Positions 1-8,873 of a DNA stretch of 64,000 nucleotides are shown here, in pieces (position 1 is the stretch's first letter; each line of letters opens with the position of its first letter). Under the pieces are notes generated by a model. The model ran no database searches. It saw only the letters and a list, made by a program, of their open reading frames with translations, and was not told where the DNA came from. Source of the stretch: Bdellovibrio sp. KM01 (lineage in GTDB: Bacteria > Bdellovibrionota > Bdellovibrionia > Bdellovibrionales > Bdellovibrionaceae); NCBI RefSeq assembly GCF_013752535.1, contig NZ_CP058348.1:2170001-2234000 (forward strand), given 5' to 3'. The translations under genes and the position numbers were made by a program.

Positions 1-1
1 T

Positions 2-967
2 ATTGCAAGCATTGTCTGTGTACTGGGTGGCGGAGCCGTGGGACAAGAAGGCCCCACTCTGCAAATCGTTTCCGGTATTTTCTACCGCATCGGCGAAAAA
101 TCCACGCGTTGGATTCAACAGGCCTCCACCCGAACCTTCATTTTGGCGGGCGGCGCTTCGGGGTTGGCAGCCGCGTTCAATACTCCCCTGGGTGGTATTG
201 CCTATGCCCTGGAAGAACTCAGCAAAGACTATTTCAATAACTTTAAAACCTATGTTTTGTGGTCCGTGATGGCGACAGGTCTTTTAGTGCAGACCGCGCT
301 TGGAGGATATCTCTACTTTGGCTTTCCTTCCATTCAATCTGTCGGAGTGCAAAGCTACTTTTCAATTGTGGCCTTAGCCGCGATCACAGGGGTTCTGGGA
401 TCGCTGTTAGGAAAAATTCTTTTTCGTATCAATCAGGAACGTAAAAAGATCCGAAACTTTAAAAAACTAATGGCTGTGAACTTGGTCGCGGGTCTGATTT
501 TCTGGTGCGCGATTTATTTCTGGAATGAACACGGCGCTGGCGGTGGCAAAACCATCATCACCAATATTTTATTTAAAGAACAATGGGCCAGCGCTTCGGA
601 CGTCATCATTCGCATTGTCGGCCCGGTTTTAATGGCGATCGCGGGAGTGGCCGGGGGGTTATTCGCCCCGACCCTGGCTATGGGCGCCACCATCGGCTCC
701 TTCTTTTCAGAGTTGGTCTGGACTCACAACCATCACCTGCTGGTTTTATGCGGCATGATTGGATTTCTTACAGGCTTTATGAAGACGCCTTTCACCGCCT
801 TCATTCTTATATTCGAGATGACCGACCGTCACTCCTCCCTCTTCCCGATGATGTTGAGTGCAGCAGTTGCCGCGGGCGTGTCCCATATGATAAGCCATCA
901 TTCATTCTATGACTTGGTGAAAGAAGACTTCTTTCACAAAAAGGACATGGATAATCCTGCACCCTAG
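2..967 (+). CDS. ClC-type chloride channel/antiporter, 5' end outside window
   Basis: Polytopic inner-membrane ClC protein that moves chloride, probably in exchange for protons. The reading frame is open from base 2, so the N-terminus lies outside the window. Visible ClC signatures are GQEGP (usual GREGP; the Glu is the gating glutamate), FNTPLGGIAYALEE after it, GGLFAPTLAMG in the second half, and a C-terminal TPFTAFILIFEMTD segment. About 321 residues are visible. There is no CBS domain; translation stops soon after the last membrane segment. A GTG inside the motif at base 38 is not the true start. It differs clearly from the second ClC gene near 47-48 kb, which has GREGT and GGEVTP instead. 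Family call is firm; ion selectivity is inferred. Confidence 0.93.
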   Translation: MASIVCVLGGGAVGQEGPTLQIVSGIFYRIGEKSTRWIQQASTRTFILAGGASGLAAAFNTPLGGIAYALEELSKDYFNNFKTYVLWSVMATGLLVQTALGGYLYFGFPSIQSVGVQSYFSIVALAAITGVLGSLLGKILFRINQERKKIRNFKKLMAVNLVAGLIFWCAIYFWNEHGAGGGKTIITNILFKEQWASASDVIIRIVGPVLMAIAGVAGGLFAPTLAMGATIGSFFSELVWTHNHHLLVLCGMIGFLTGFMKTPFTAFILIFEMTDRHSSLFPMMLSAAVAAGVSHMISHHSFYDLVKEDFFHKKDMDNPAP

Positions 968-976
968 GGGCTTAAA

Positions 977-1183
977 GTGGATGAATCGCGTTTAGTAAAT
1001 TTAGAAATTAAAATTTCCCACCAAGATCAGGTGATCGAAGAGCTACACCAAGTAGTCTACGAACAACAAAAAGCGATCGAGAAACTGGAAGTCCTATTGA
1101 ACGGACTCACCAGCAGACTCAAAGAAGCCCTCGAGGCCGAAGGCTCCGAAATCCGCGGCAACGAAAAACCACCGCACTATTAA
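977..1183 (+). CDS. slyX: SlyX family coiled-coil protein
   Basis: Short 68-residue protein made almost entirely of one heptad-rich helix (about residues 5-50) with the SlyX-like pattern LEIKISHQDQVIEELHQVV and a polar tail ending in PPHY. SlyX proteins are small and their role is poorly understood. The GTG start follows an AGGGG-type ribosome-binding site in the nine-base gap after the ClC stop, so the two genes are probably co-transcribed. The PPHY ending is typical of SlyX. Confidence rests on length, coiled-coil pattern and this tail. Confidence 0.8.
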   Translation: MDESRLVNLEIKISHQDQVIEELHQVVYEQQKAIEKLEVLLNGLTSRLKEALEAEGSEIRGNEKPPHY

Positions 1184-1296
1184 AAAAAATTATTGTCTTA
1201 ATTTGTTCCCGAAAACGAACCGCATGGCGGAACCGGGAGGCGTACATCGTACGCCGACGAGGCAGCAACGCAGAGAAAATTTTCTCCGCGCTAAAT
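1184..1296. other. Structured convergent intergenic region with two palindromes
   Basis: Lies between the 3' ends of the SlyX and XRE genes. It holds a perfect hairpin GGCGTAC-ATC-GTACGCC at 1239-1255 and a palindrome GAGAAAATTTTCTC at 1273-1286 flanked by CGC/GCG. The A/T-rich stretch after the SlyX stop and the palindromes probably end transcription from both sides. The hairpin followed by GACGAGG resembles the core of the larger palindrome at 50.7 kb, so this may be a degenerate member of a repeat family. Confidence 0.5.
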
Positions 1297-1578
1297 TTAG
1301 CTGCTCTTAGCTTGCTTGAAGCGTGTCTTTAGATTGATCGCGGTCAAACGAAGTTCTTCTTCCAAAACCACATCAAACAATTTTTGTGCAGAGATTTTGT
1401 ACAAACCCGCCAATTTCCACAAAATAGAAATCGGTGGAGAAGAAACACCACGCTCCCAGTTGGAAACGAACTGAGCTGTTTCATAACCTAGAACAGTTGA
1501 AACTTCTTTTTGTGACAAGCCAGATTTCAAACGACACTCTTTTAGGAAAGACGCCAATTTCGATTCTTGTGTAGCCAT
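1297..1578 (-). CDS. XRE-family DNA-binding protein
   Basis: A 93-residue cytoplasmic protein consisting of a single Cro/C1-type helix-turn-helix: LASFLKECRLKSGLSQKEVSTVLG then the recognition-helix region QFVSNWERGVSSPP, with a short charged tail. Such proteins bind operators as dimers. The start is set by GGAGG about ten bases upstream of ATG. It is the second gene on the minus strand after the unknown gene at 1.7-2.6 kb, with a gap of about 90 bases, so joint transcription is possible. Target genes are unknown. Confidence 0.88.
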   Translation of the reverse strand: MATQESKLASFLKECRLKSGLSQKEVSTVLGYETAQFVSNWERGVSSPPISILWKLAGLYKISAQKLFDVVLEEELRLTAINLKTRFKQAKSS

Positions 1579-1669
1579 TACTTAATTCCTCCAAATACGT
1601 ACCTGAGTCCAAACGGGACGCTACCAGCGACGCAAAACAAAGACAAGCATTCGATTAAAAAATTTCAGA

Positions 1670-2557
1670 TCACGCTTTCATGATCACTTTGGACGCGAGA
1701 AGCGCTTCAATTTTTTTTCGCCATTGATCTCTTGTAAGCGGCGATGACAACTCTTCAAGAAGTGCCATTTCTAAAAGTTGTTCCTCTGTATACTCTCGAT
1801 CGCCCGCTAGCAAATCTAAGAGTGCAGCCTCATAAATATCAATCTTCGTTTCAATAACTTTAACAGAATCTTGATTGCATACAAATGTATAAAGTCCCGA
1901 CGTCCGTTGAATCTGTTCATTATCATGAGATAAATTCAAAGTCTGCAAACTAGGATTAACAAAAATCTGTTTAGAGGAGCCTGAGGCCAACTCAAACGGC
2001 TGAACCTCCAGCCACGCATGAATCCATTCCCACTGCACAAGATCAACTAGTGATTGTTTATCCATATATTTCTGGCGAAGGAAACCACTAAAGTAGCGCC
2101 AGTGATCTTGAAGCAACCAACTGCTCCACTCCATCTCTTTTAAATATTCAGCACAAAGTTTTGAACTCATGACTCCAAGTTGGTGATGAGTCTTCGGAAA
2201 AATCCGAACAAAAGTTTTTAAAACTTCTTCTTCAAAATTAAATTTGGCTTCAGCGATCACTCGCACAGGAGTCAGCCACTGAAGTGTTCTCTGCAACTCT
2301 TCGTCGTAAATCGCGCGCACAGTTGCTGGGATAAACGACGAGTGCGTTTGCAAAATAATCTCGCGCTCGGCTTTTATCTTCAACAGCTCTTGCTGACGAA
2401 GAGCCCCGACTCCAACGACATCAAGATCGCGCACGATCACTTGCGCAGACTCGGGTAAAACTCCATCCCAGGGAAACGACAATATATTGAGGTCATTTGA
2501 TTTCGACATTTCTAAATAGTGTAGGATTCTATGGGTTTGCGGGCAAGATTTGCTCAT
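1670..2557 (-). CDS. Hypothetical cytoplasmic protein, unknown family
   Basis: I do not recognise this 295-residue protein. It has no signal peptide or membrane segment, is rich in Glu, Leu and Trp, and looks mostly alpha-helical. The C-terminal third (EYTEEQLLEMALLEELSSPLTRDQWRKK) suggests a helical bundle. Two start codons are possible, 2557 (MSKSCPQ) and 2509 (MSKSNDL). Neither has a strong ribosome-binding site, so the N-terminus is uncertain; the longer form overlaps the 5' region of the divergent gene but not its chosen start. The neighbouring XRE gene might regulate it, but that is only an inference from position. Confidence 0.7.
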   Translation of the reverse strand: MSKSCPQTHRILHYLEMSKSNDLNILSFPWDGVLPESAQVIVRDLDVVGVGALRQQELLKIKAEREIILQTHSSFIPATVRAIYDEELQRTLQWLTPVRVIAEAKFNFEEEVLKTFVRIFPKTHHQLGVMSSKLCAEYLKEMEWSSWLLQDHWRYFSGFLRQKYMDKQSLVDLVQWEWIHAWLEVQPFELASGSSKQIFVNPSLQTLNLSHDNEQIQRTSGLYTFVCNQDSVKVIETKIDIYEAALLDLLAGDREYTEEQLLEMALLEELSSPLTRDQWRKKIEALLASKVIMKA

Positions 2558-2638
2558 CACTTGTGCATGACTATGTCAGTCAAACGTAGGAGTGCTTTTA
2601 ATGTTGACCCGCTTTTTCACCCATGGAACAAGGGTGCC

Positions 2639-3232
2639 ATGAGAGTTTTAATTTTCGTCCTCACAGCTATGATGTCTACTGTTGCCTTTGGTGTGCAACA
2701 AGTTGGTGGCGTCGTATCTATTGAAGGCGGAACCATGTTTCTTAAGTCTGAAGACCCTTGCCACCGCTACTTGATCGCCTCTAATAATGAAACGGCCTTG
2801 AATGCCTTGGTGAAACTTGCCGCGGGGGACTTCATCACAGCAACGGGATTGAAAACTCCAGGAAACTGCACAGTTGCTATTGAATCCGTGGAGTATGTTG
2901 GCCTTCGCCGCATGCTGGGCAACTGGTATTCTCGTGAAGCCGTTATCAATGTTCAAGACTTTAACTCCATGAAGTACTACCCTGCACAGACCGTCGTAAC
3001 TAACGGCAATCGCGTGTACACTTCCGTATCGACAAGCCCGGTGGAGTACAACTACAGCTTGGTTCCAGGCTCTGGTAAAGAATGGGTGATGTTCCTGTCT
3101 GACTCTAGAAGTACGACATTTGGAACGATCCAATTCAACCGTGGATCTGCAGTGATGAAGATCTACAACTCTGAGACTGGTGAATTGAACAAAACCCTGC
3201 TTCTTCATAGAATGACATCCGGACAAAATTAA
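2639..3232 (+). CDS. Secreted hypothetical protein
   Basis: A 197-residue protein beginning with a signal peptide (MRVLIFVLTAMMSTVAFG), so exported to the periplasm or beyond. The mature part looks beta-rich with two cysteines (EDPCHRY and PGNCTVA) that may form a disulfide. No known family recognised. The ATG at 2639 is chosen because it puts the signal peptide at the N-terminus; the longer open frame upstream has no export logic. Its stop overlaps the start of the next gene (TAATGA), so it is translated with the arginase-fold hydrolase and tryptophan dioxygenase genes downstream. A structural or envelope role is as likely as a link to that metabolism. Confidence 0.75.
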   Translation: MRVLIFVLTAMMSTVAFGVQQVGGVVSIEGGTMFLKSEDPCHRYLIASNNETALNALVKLAAGDFITATGLKTPGNCTVAIESVEYVGLRRMLGNWYSREAVINVQDFNSMKYYPAQTVVTNGNRVYTSVSTSPVEYNYSLVPGSGKEWVMFLSDSRSTTFGTIQFNRGSAVMKIYNSETGELNKTLLLHRMTSGQN

Positions 3233-4188
3233 TGAGTTGGCTACATCCCACAGACAAGCATCTTCTTTTCACAAAAAATGACAAAGAGGATCCTCGCCTT
3301 GGGGAATGCGTACAGCTACTGCCAAAGGGCGAACCTTCTCTGGAATCTTACGATTTCGATTTTGCTTTGTTGGGTTATCCCGATGATGAAGGCATCGCCT
3401 TAAATGGCGGTCGTGTTGGCGCTCAAAACGCCCCCAAAGAAATCCGTACTTATCTTTATAAAATGACCCCGCACTTGGCTTCGCCCCAACTTCCGAAAAT
3501 TTTGGATATGGGAGATTTGGTTAACAGAGAAAAACCGATCGAAGAACGCCATGCCAAAGGCCGCGAACTGGTCAATCAATTGGTTAAAATGAATAAGCGC
3601 TGGATTGCTTTCGGCGGCGGTCATGATTATGGTTACTGCGACAGCACCGCCTTCGTGGAAAACCATAAAGGCAATGCCGTGGTCATCAATTTTGATGCTC
3701 ACATGGATGTTCGCCCGACTGATAAAGGCATGAACTCCGGCACTCCTTTTCATCGCCTGCTTCAGGAGTTTTCTGGCCAGGTGGATTTTGCCGAAGTCGG
3801 CATTCAAAACCAATGCAATAGCCAAGCTCACATCGCTTGGGCACGCGGCAAGGGTGCCGAGATCATCACTCTGGATCAAGTGAATGAAAAAGGACTTTTG
3901 AATTCCTTGAAAGATTTCTTACGCGGTAAAGAAGGCAAAAAGGTTTTCTTAAGCGTGGATATCGATGCTTTCACTTCCAACGAAGCTCCGGGCTGTTCTC
4001 AGTCCTGGACGACGGGACTTTTCACCAAGGATTTCATGCAAGCCCTGCAGTGGATGATGAAAAATCACGATGTTCGCGGCATGGGTATTTACGAAGTCTC
4101 CCCGCCATTGGATTCTGATAAGCGCACTTGCAAATTAGCCGCGTTGATTTCTCATAATTTTATCTTTGGTCTTTTAAATAAAGGTTAG
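3232..4188 (+). CDS. Arginase/formimidoylglutamase family metallohydrolase
   Basis: A 318-residue ureohydrolase-fold enzyme. The binuclear manganese ligands are visible in order: GGGHDYGY (about residue 125), NFDAHMDVRP (about 153) and SVDIDAF (about 240), followed by APGCSQSW in place of the APG(T/V) loop. The variant loops and GTPFHRLL fit formimidoylglutamase (HutG) better than arginase or agmatinase. HutG releases formamide from N-formimidoylglutamate in histidine breakdown, yet no other hut gene is nearby. It sits between a secreted protein and a threonine-aldolase-type enzyme, overlapping the former, and upstream of tryptophan dioxygenase. The substrate may therefore not be the histidine intermediate. 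Family firm, substrate uncertain. Confidence 0.85.
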   Translation: MSWLHPTDKHLLFTKNDKEDPRLGECVQLLPKGEPSLESYDFDFALLGYPDDEGIALNGGRVGAQNAPKEIRTYLYKMTPHLASPQLPKILDMGDLVNREKPIEERHAKGRELVNQLVKMNKRWIAFGGGHDYGYCDSTAFVENHKGNAVVINFDAHMDVRPTDKGMNSGTPFHRLLQEFSGQVDFAEVGIQNQCNSQAHIAWARGKGAEIITLDQVNEKGLLNSLKDFLRGKEGKKVFLSVDIDAFTSNEAPGCSQSWTTGLFTKDFMQALQWMMKNHDVRGMGIYEVSPPLDSDKRTCKLAALISHNFIFGLLNKG

Positions 4189-4192
4189 CGCT

Positions 4193-5218
4193 ATGAATCG
4201 CGGTTTTGGCAGCGACAATCATGCGGGTGTTCACCCCAGGATTTTAGAATCATTGGCCAAGGCCAATGTCGAACATGCGCCCTCTTATGGAACCGACGAA
4301 TGGACCGAACAGGCTGTGGGTGCATTTCGCTCGCATTTTGGCGAACAATCCCAGGTCTTTTTTGTTTTCAATGGCACGGCCGCGAATGTCACGGCTTTGC
4401 GTGCGATCACTCGCCCATGGCAAAGTGTTCTTTGCGCCGATGTTTCTCATATAAATATGGACGAGTGCGGAGCCCCCGAGCAAATGGGTGGTTTCAAACT
4501 TCAAACGGTTCCCACTGTGAATGGAAAACTTTCGGTCGAAGCTTTAGAAAATCAATTCATCCGTCGCGGTGATCAGCATTTTTCACAAGCCGCGGTTTTA
4601 AGTATCACACAGCCTACGGAACTTGGAACTGTCTATACGCTGGAAGAACTGCGTTCTTTGATCTCCTGGGCGCGCGAGAGAAAATTATTTGTACACATTG
4701 ATGGAGCTCGCCTTAGCAACGCGGCGGTTTCTTTGTGTTTGGGATTTAAAGAATTCACCACGGATCTGGGCGTTGATGTGGTCAGCTTTGGCGGCACAAA
4801 AAATGGTCTGATGATGGGCGAAGCTGTGATTTTTCTGAATAAAGCGTTAGCACATGATTTTAAATATGTGCGCAAACAAAGCAGCCAGCTTCCTTCCAAA
4901 TCTCGCTTTATCGCCTGCCAGTTTATCGAGTATTTTAAGAATGATTTATGGAAAGACATTGCTGGGAATTCTTTGGAGCGCGCCCAAGAACTTTATGAAG
5001 CGATCCGTGATGTTCCCGGAGTGGGTGTGCGTACTAAACCGACCAGCAACGCGGTCTTTGCCACAATTCCTGCAGCATGGGTGAAACCCCTGCGCGAGAA
5101 ATTTTTCTTTTATGTTTGGGACGAAAAAACGTTTGAGTGCCGCTGGATGACATCCTGGGACACACAAAGTTCCGACGTACAAAATTTTGCCAATGCTATT
5201 AAGGAGCTTTCACGATGA
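4193..5218 (+). CDS. ltaE: Low-specificity L-threonine aldolase-type PLP enzyme
   Basis: A 341-residue fold-type I PLP enzyme of the beta-eliminating lyase/threonine aldolase family. Visible signatures are MNRGFGSDNHAGVHP at the N-terminus, the glycine-rich FNGTAANVTAL, HIDGARLSNAA with the cofactor-binding Asp, and VVSFGGTKNGLMMGEAV with the Schiff-base Lys. Members split L-threonine or allo-threonine to glycine and acetaldehyde. The gene starts four bases after the arginase-fold gene and overlaps tryptophan dioxygenase by four bases (ATGA), implying tight co-expression. Given that context a role in a tryptophan-derived pathway (kynureninase-like chemistry is also PLP-dependent) is possible but not shown by the sequence. 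Confidence 0.88.
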   Translation: MNRGFGSDNHAGVHPRILESLAKANVEHAPSYGTDEWTEQAVGAFRSHFGEQSQVFFVFNGTAANVTALRAITRPWQSVLCADVSHINMDECGAPEQMGGFKLQTVPTVNGKLSVEALENQFIRRGDQHFSQAAVLSITQPTELGTVYTLEELRSLISWARERKLFVHIDGARLSNAAVSLCLGFKEFTTDLGVDVVSFGGTKNGLMMGEAVIFLNKALAHDFKYVRKQSSQLPSKSRFIACQFIEYFKNDLWKDIAGNSLERAQELYEAIRDVPGVGVRTKPTSNAVFATIPAAWVKPLREKFFFYVWDEKTFECRWMTSWDTQSSDVQNFANAIKELSR

Positions 5219-6297
5219 AATACCCTCCGGTTCACTACCACGATTACCTAGGTATCGATAAAATCCTGGGCGCCCAACACCCCAAAAGTGTCGAGTACGG
5301 AAAACCTGCTCACGATGAATTGCTCTTCATCATTGTTCATCAGGCCTACGAGCTTTGGTTTAAGCAGATTCTTTTTGAATTGGATTCAGTTCTGGCGACG
5401 TTCCAAAAGCCCACTGTGGCCGAGGAAGAAATGGGTCAGGCCACTTCTCGCCTGGAAAGAATTGTCGCGATTCAGAAATTGATCATGGGTCAAATCGATG
5501 TTTTGGAAACCATGACACCTTTGGATTTCTTGGATTTCCGTGACATGCTTTATCCGGCATCGGGTTTCCAAAGTTTCCAATGGCGTTTGATTGAAACTAA
5601 ATTGGGTCTGCGTATTGGCGACCGCTTGGCTTACAACCAGGCTCCGTTCTGGAAATCATTAAGCGAAGGCCAGCAAAAAGAAATGCTGGAGGTCCTGGAC
5701 AAGCCTTCCCTTTTTGATTCTTTGGAAAAGTGGCTTGAGCGCACCCCGTTCCTGCAAGGTGAAAACTTTAATTTCTGGGATTCTTACAAACAAGCTGTGA
5801 ACAAGATGTTCAATGAAGACATCGCAACTGTTCAGGCCAATGCGAAAATTCCTGACGAAGAGAAAAAGAAAACGATCGAAGGTTTGGAAAAATCTTTACA
5901 AAGCTTCGATGCCTTATTCGACGAGGCGGCGTTCAATAAACTGCGCGCCGAAGGTCAGTTCCGCCTGTCTTACAAGGCCATGCATGCGGCCCTGTTGATT
6001 CAGCTTTACCGCGACCAACCGATCCTGCAAACACCGTTCAGAATCATCCGCGCACTTTTGGACATCGATGAAAACATGACGAACTGGCGTTATCGCCATG
6101 CGATGATGGCCATGCGCATGCTGGGGAATAAAATCGGTACGGGCGGCTCAAGCGGCCACCAATACCTGGCTGCTGCGACCGCAAAACACAAGATTTTCAG
6201 TGATTTCTTTAATCTAACGACATTTTTTATTCCAAGAAGTCAGGTCCCGGCCTTGCCAAAATCGATTTCGGACCGAATGTCGTTTCACTACACTTAA
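5215..6297 (+). CDS. kynA: Tryptophan 2,3-dioxygenase
   Basis: Heme enzyme opening the indole ring of L-tryptophan to N-formylkynurenine, the first step of the kynurenine route. Recognised from YHDYLGIDKILGAQ, the substrate-pocket motif HDELLFIIVHQAYELWFKQ (active-site His in VHQ), and the heme-ligand region WRYRHAMMAMRMLGNKIGTGGSSGHQYL near the C-terminus. At 360 residues it is longer than the compact ~280-residue bacterial type and resembles longer proteobacterial and animal forms. It overlaps the PLP-enzyme gene by four bases and precedes htpG by 15 bases. No recognisable kynurenine formamidase or kynureninase follows, so how formylkynurenine is processed here is open. Confidence 0.95.
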   Translation: MKYPPVHYHDYLGIDKILGAQHPKSVEYGKPAHDELLFIIVHQAYELWFKQILFELDSVLATFQKPTVAEEEMGQATSRLERIVAIQKLIMGQIDVLETMTPLDFLDFRDMLYPASGFQSFQWRLIETKLGLRIGDRLAYNQAPFWKSLSEGQQKEMLEVLDKPSLFDSLEKWLERTPFLQGENFNFWDSYKQAVNKMFNEDIATVQANAKIPDEEKKKTIEGLEKSLQSFDALFDEAAFNKLRAEGQFRLSYKAMHAALLIQLYRDQPILQTPFRIIRALLDIDENMTNWRYRHAMMAMRMLGNKIGTGGSSGHQYLAAATAKHKIFSDFFNLTTFFIPRSQVPALPKSISDRMSFHYT

Positions 6298-6312
6298 TTA
6301 AGGAGCTTATTT

Positions 6313-8178
6313 ATGGCAAAACAAGTTCAAGCCTTTAATGCAGAAATTAAACAACTTTTGGATATTGTGATTCACTCACTGTATTCCCATAAAGAGATTT
6401 TTATTCGTGAGTTGGTTTCCAACGCATCGGATGCGATCGATAAATTAAAATTTCAATCCCTGACTCACCAAAGCTTGCTTCCGGCTGACTGGTCTCCGGA
6501 GATTCGCTTGGAAGGCGACAAAAACCAAAACACCTTGAAAATCATCGACAACGGTATCGGCATGGACCAGGAGGAAGTGGTTCAGTTCATCGGAACGATC
6601 GCTCGTTCTGGTGCTAAAGCCTTCATGCAAATGAACGAAGAAATGCGCAACAAGCCTGAATTGATCGGTCAATTCGGTGTGGGGTTCTATTCCGCGTTCA
6701 TGGTGGCTGATAAAGTCACTTTGCACACGCAAAAAGCTGGCACAAACGAAGGTGTCGTTTGGGAATCCACCGGAGATGGCACCTACTCTATCGATTCCGT
6801 TCCACGTCCGGGTGGCACGGGCACGACCATCACTTTGCATTTGAAAAAATTCGCAGAGGAAGAAGAAGTTCAAGATTTCACAGACGCCTGGGTTTTGAAG
6901 TCCTTGATCAAAAAATACTCTGACTTTGTGGCTCATCCGATCAAGATGAAAAATGACAAAGGTGAAGACGAGACATTGAACTCGCAAAAAGCGATCTGGT
7001 TAAAGTCTCCTTCTGAGGTGTCGAAAGAAGACCACAAGGAATTCTATCAACACCTATCCCATGACTTTAATGAGCCCTTGAAAACGATCCACTACCGTGC
7101 AGAAGGTACGATGGAGTTCAATGCCTTGATGTACATCCCGGGCAAACGCCCTTGGAACTTTAACAACCGCGAGATGGAGTACGGCTTAAGCCTTTACATC
7201 AAACGCGTGTTCATTATGGCTGATTGCAAAGAATTGCTACCGCAGTACCTGCGCTTTGTTAAGGGCTTGGTGGATAGCTCGGATCTTTCATTGAACGTTT
7301 CTCGTGAAATCTTGCAACAAGACCGTCAAGTGACTGCGATCAAGAAAAACGTGACGAATAAAATTTTGAGCGGCTTAAAAGATTTGCTCAACAAAGAACG
7401 CACAGAATATGAAAACTTCTGGACTGAGTTTGGTTCGACATTCAAAGAAGGTCTTCCCGTAGATCCATCCAACAAAGACAAAATCCAGGAACTTTGCCTG
7501 TTCCATTCCACGACGTCAGATAAAATGACGACTTTGGATGAGTACGTGACACGCATGAAGCCTGAACAAAAAGACATCTATTATATCACGGGTGATTCCT
7601 TGTCTCAGGTGACGAACTCCCCTTACCTGGAAAAACTAAAAGAAAAAGGCTTTGAAGTTCTTTTGATGGTCGATACTGTGGATGAGTGGGTTGTAAACGC
7701 GATCAGTACCTTTAAGGATAAAAAGCTTCAGTCCATCACGTCTGAAGGTTTAAACTTGGACACAGAAGAAGAAAAGAAACAAAAAGAAGAGGAATTAAAA
7801 GCCGCCGCTGCGACTTTGCAACCTTTGATGGACACGATGAAAAAGACATTGGAAAACCAAGTCAAAGACGTTGTGCTGTCTGAGCGTTTAACGAACACGC
7901 CCGTGTGCCTGGTTTCTTCCGCGCACGATCCTTCCGCCCACATGCAAAAACTTATGGCGCAAATGGGTCAAGAGTACAATCAGCCGGTGAAGCGTGTGAT
8001 GGAGATCAACGCGAAACATCCGTTGTTTGAAAAGATGCTCAAGGCTTCGCCTGAGCAACAAGCGAAGTGGTCTGAGATTTTGTTTGCACAGGCATTGTTG
8101 AACGAAGGTTCATCGATCCCAGATCCAGTGAAATTCTCTCAGCAAGTGGCTGAGTTGATGATCTCTGCGGTTCATTAA
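6313..8178 (+). CDS. htpG: HtpG, bacterial Hsp90 chaperone
   Basis: Cytosolic ATP-dependent chaperone of 621 residues, normal length for HtpG. The GHKL ATP pocket shows RELVSNASDAIDKLK, IIDNGIGMDQEEV and GQFGVGFYSAFMVADKV. The middle domain carries RVFIMADCKELLPQYLRFVKGLVDSSDLSLNVSRE, and the C-terminal dimerisation domain is complete. It begins 15 bases after the dioxygenase stop, behind AAGGAG, so it is last in the operon and ends at a clear terminator. No separate heat-shock promoter is evident in the short gap, so any stress control would act from further upstream or from a promoter inside the dioxygenase gene. Confidence 0.98.
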   Translation: MAKQVQAFNAEIKQLLDIVIHSLYSHKEIFIRELVSNASDAIDKLKFQSLTHQSLLPADWSPEIRLEGDKNQNTLKIIDNGIGMDQEEVVQFIGTIARSGAKAFMQMNEEMRNKPELIGQFGVGFYSAFMVADKVTLHTQKAGTNEGVVWESTGDGTYSIDSVPRPGGTGTTITLHLKKFAEEEEVQDFTDAWVLKSLIKKYSDFVAHPIKMKNDKGEDETLNSQKAIWLKSPSEVSKEDHKEFYQHLSHDFNEPLKTIHYRAEGTMEFNALMYIPGKRPWNFNNREMEYGLSLYIKRVFIMADCKELLPQYLRFVKGLVDSSDLSLNVSREILQQDRQVTAIKKNVTNKILSGLKDLLNKERTEYENFWTEFGSTFKEGLPVDPSNKDKIQELCLFHSTTSDKMTTLDEYVTRMKPEQKDIYYITGDSLSQVTNSPYLEKLKEKGFEVLLMVDTVDEWVVNAISTFKDKKLQSITSEGLNLDTEEEKKQKEEELKAAAATLQPLMDTMKKTLENQVKDVVLSERLTNTPVCLVSSAHDPSAHMQKLMAQMGQEYNQPVKRVMEINAKHPLFEKMLKASPEQQAKWSEILFAQALLNEGSSIPDPVKFSQQVAELMISAVH

Positions 8179-8217
8179 ATCACAATAAGCAAGGCCCGAC
8201 CTCAAGAGCGTAGAAAC

Positions 8218-8251
8218 AAAAAAGCCCTGGCAATGAACCAGGGCTTTTTCT
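8218..8251 (+). terminator. Rho-independent terminator after htpG
   Basis: Perfect stem AAAGCCCTGG / CCAGGGCTTT (8221-8247) with a seven-base loop, followed by a T-rich run. Placed 40 bases after the htpG stop. Confidence 0.92.
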
Positions 8252-8276
8252 TTATACATTTACAGATTGCAACGTT

Positions 8277-8318
8277 CACCTCCGCTTCGGTAACCGATTG
8301 CGTCGGTCCGACGAGGTG
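8277..8318. other. Cruciform-like hairpin between htpG and the DUF4288 gene
   Basis: Outer arms CACCTC (8277-8282) and GAGGTG (8313-8318) enclose smaller hairpins, one with CGGTAACCG and one CGTCGGTCCGACG. The remaining bases to 8338 hold CCGACGCGCG. It may be a 3'-end structure for the minus-strand gene at 8339 or a degenerate intergenic repeat. Confidence 0.4.
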
Positions 8319-8338
8319 TCCGACGCGCGAAGTGCGAA

Positions 8339-8761
8339 CTAGATATAAGCGCTCAATTCTTTACTCATGAAACGTTTGCGCATTTTGATTGTGCTGTTTG
8401 TTTCAAGTTTACCCAGACGGCGGGCGATCAAATCGTTTTTAGAAGCTTTCTTAGTCAAAACTTCAGTGGATGCGAACAACTCAACGCCGCTTTCCAAAGT
8501 TTCGTACAATTCAAAAACGTCACAAGCATTCAAGTACTCAGTGCGAACAGCTTGGCCTTCGAAGTTCGCATAAGTGTACTGGCTGTATTCTTTCGCATCT
8601 TTTTCAGCTGCCTTGACTGCGGCACCTGCATTCGCTGCCTGGAACAATACCACGCGCTCTTCAAGCAATTCTGCGAAAGGAGCTTTGCCTTTAGCAGTGC
8701 TTTTACCAACTGCGCGAGTAACATACAGAGTTTTAACAGCGAACCATTTTTTGTTTTTCAT
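8339..8761 (-). CDS. DUF4288 domain protein
   Basis: A 140-residue cytoplasmic protein beginning KWFAVKTLYVTRAVG and containing ERVVLFQAANAGAAVKAAEKDAKEY, the pattern of DUF4288 proteins, whose function is unknown; the usual family is about 100 residues. The C-terminal extension is basic (KMRKRFMSKELSAYI). The start at 8761 matches where the family begins; in-frame ATGs at 8773 and 8809 also exist. It is monocistronic between htpG (convergent) and the peroxiredoxin gene. Confidence 0.75.
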   Translation of the reverse strand: MKNKKWFAVKTLYVTRAVGKSTAKGKAPFAELLEERVVLFQAANAGAAVKAAEKDAKEYSQYTYANFEGQAVRTEYLNACDVFELYETLESGVELFASTEVLTKKASKNDLIARRLGKLETNSTIKMRKRFMSKELSAYI

Positions 8762-8873
8762 TCTTTTTCCCATTTTAATTTTGCAGAGGAGAAATTTCAG
8801 CTTCCCCAACTGCTTCAGTTTTCACATACAATATTTTTGTTAGTTTATTTTTTCGACTTTAAAGTGCCGCTTT

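Noticed and set aside
2648-3226. Long antisense frame over the secreted-protein gene
   Set aside because: Shadow of the real gene; the plus frame has a signal peptide, ribosome context and operon overlap.
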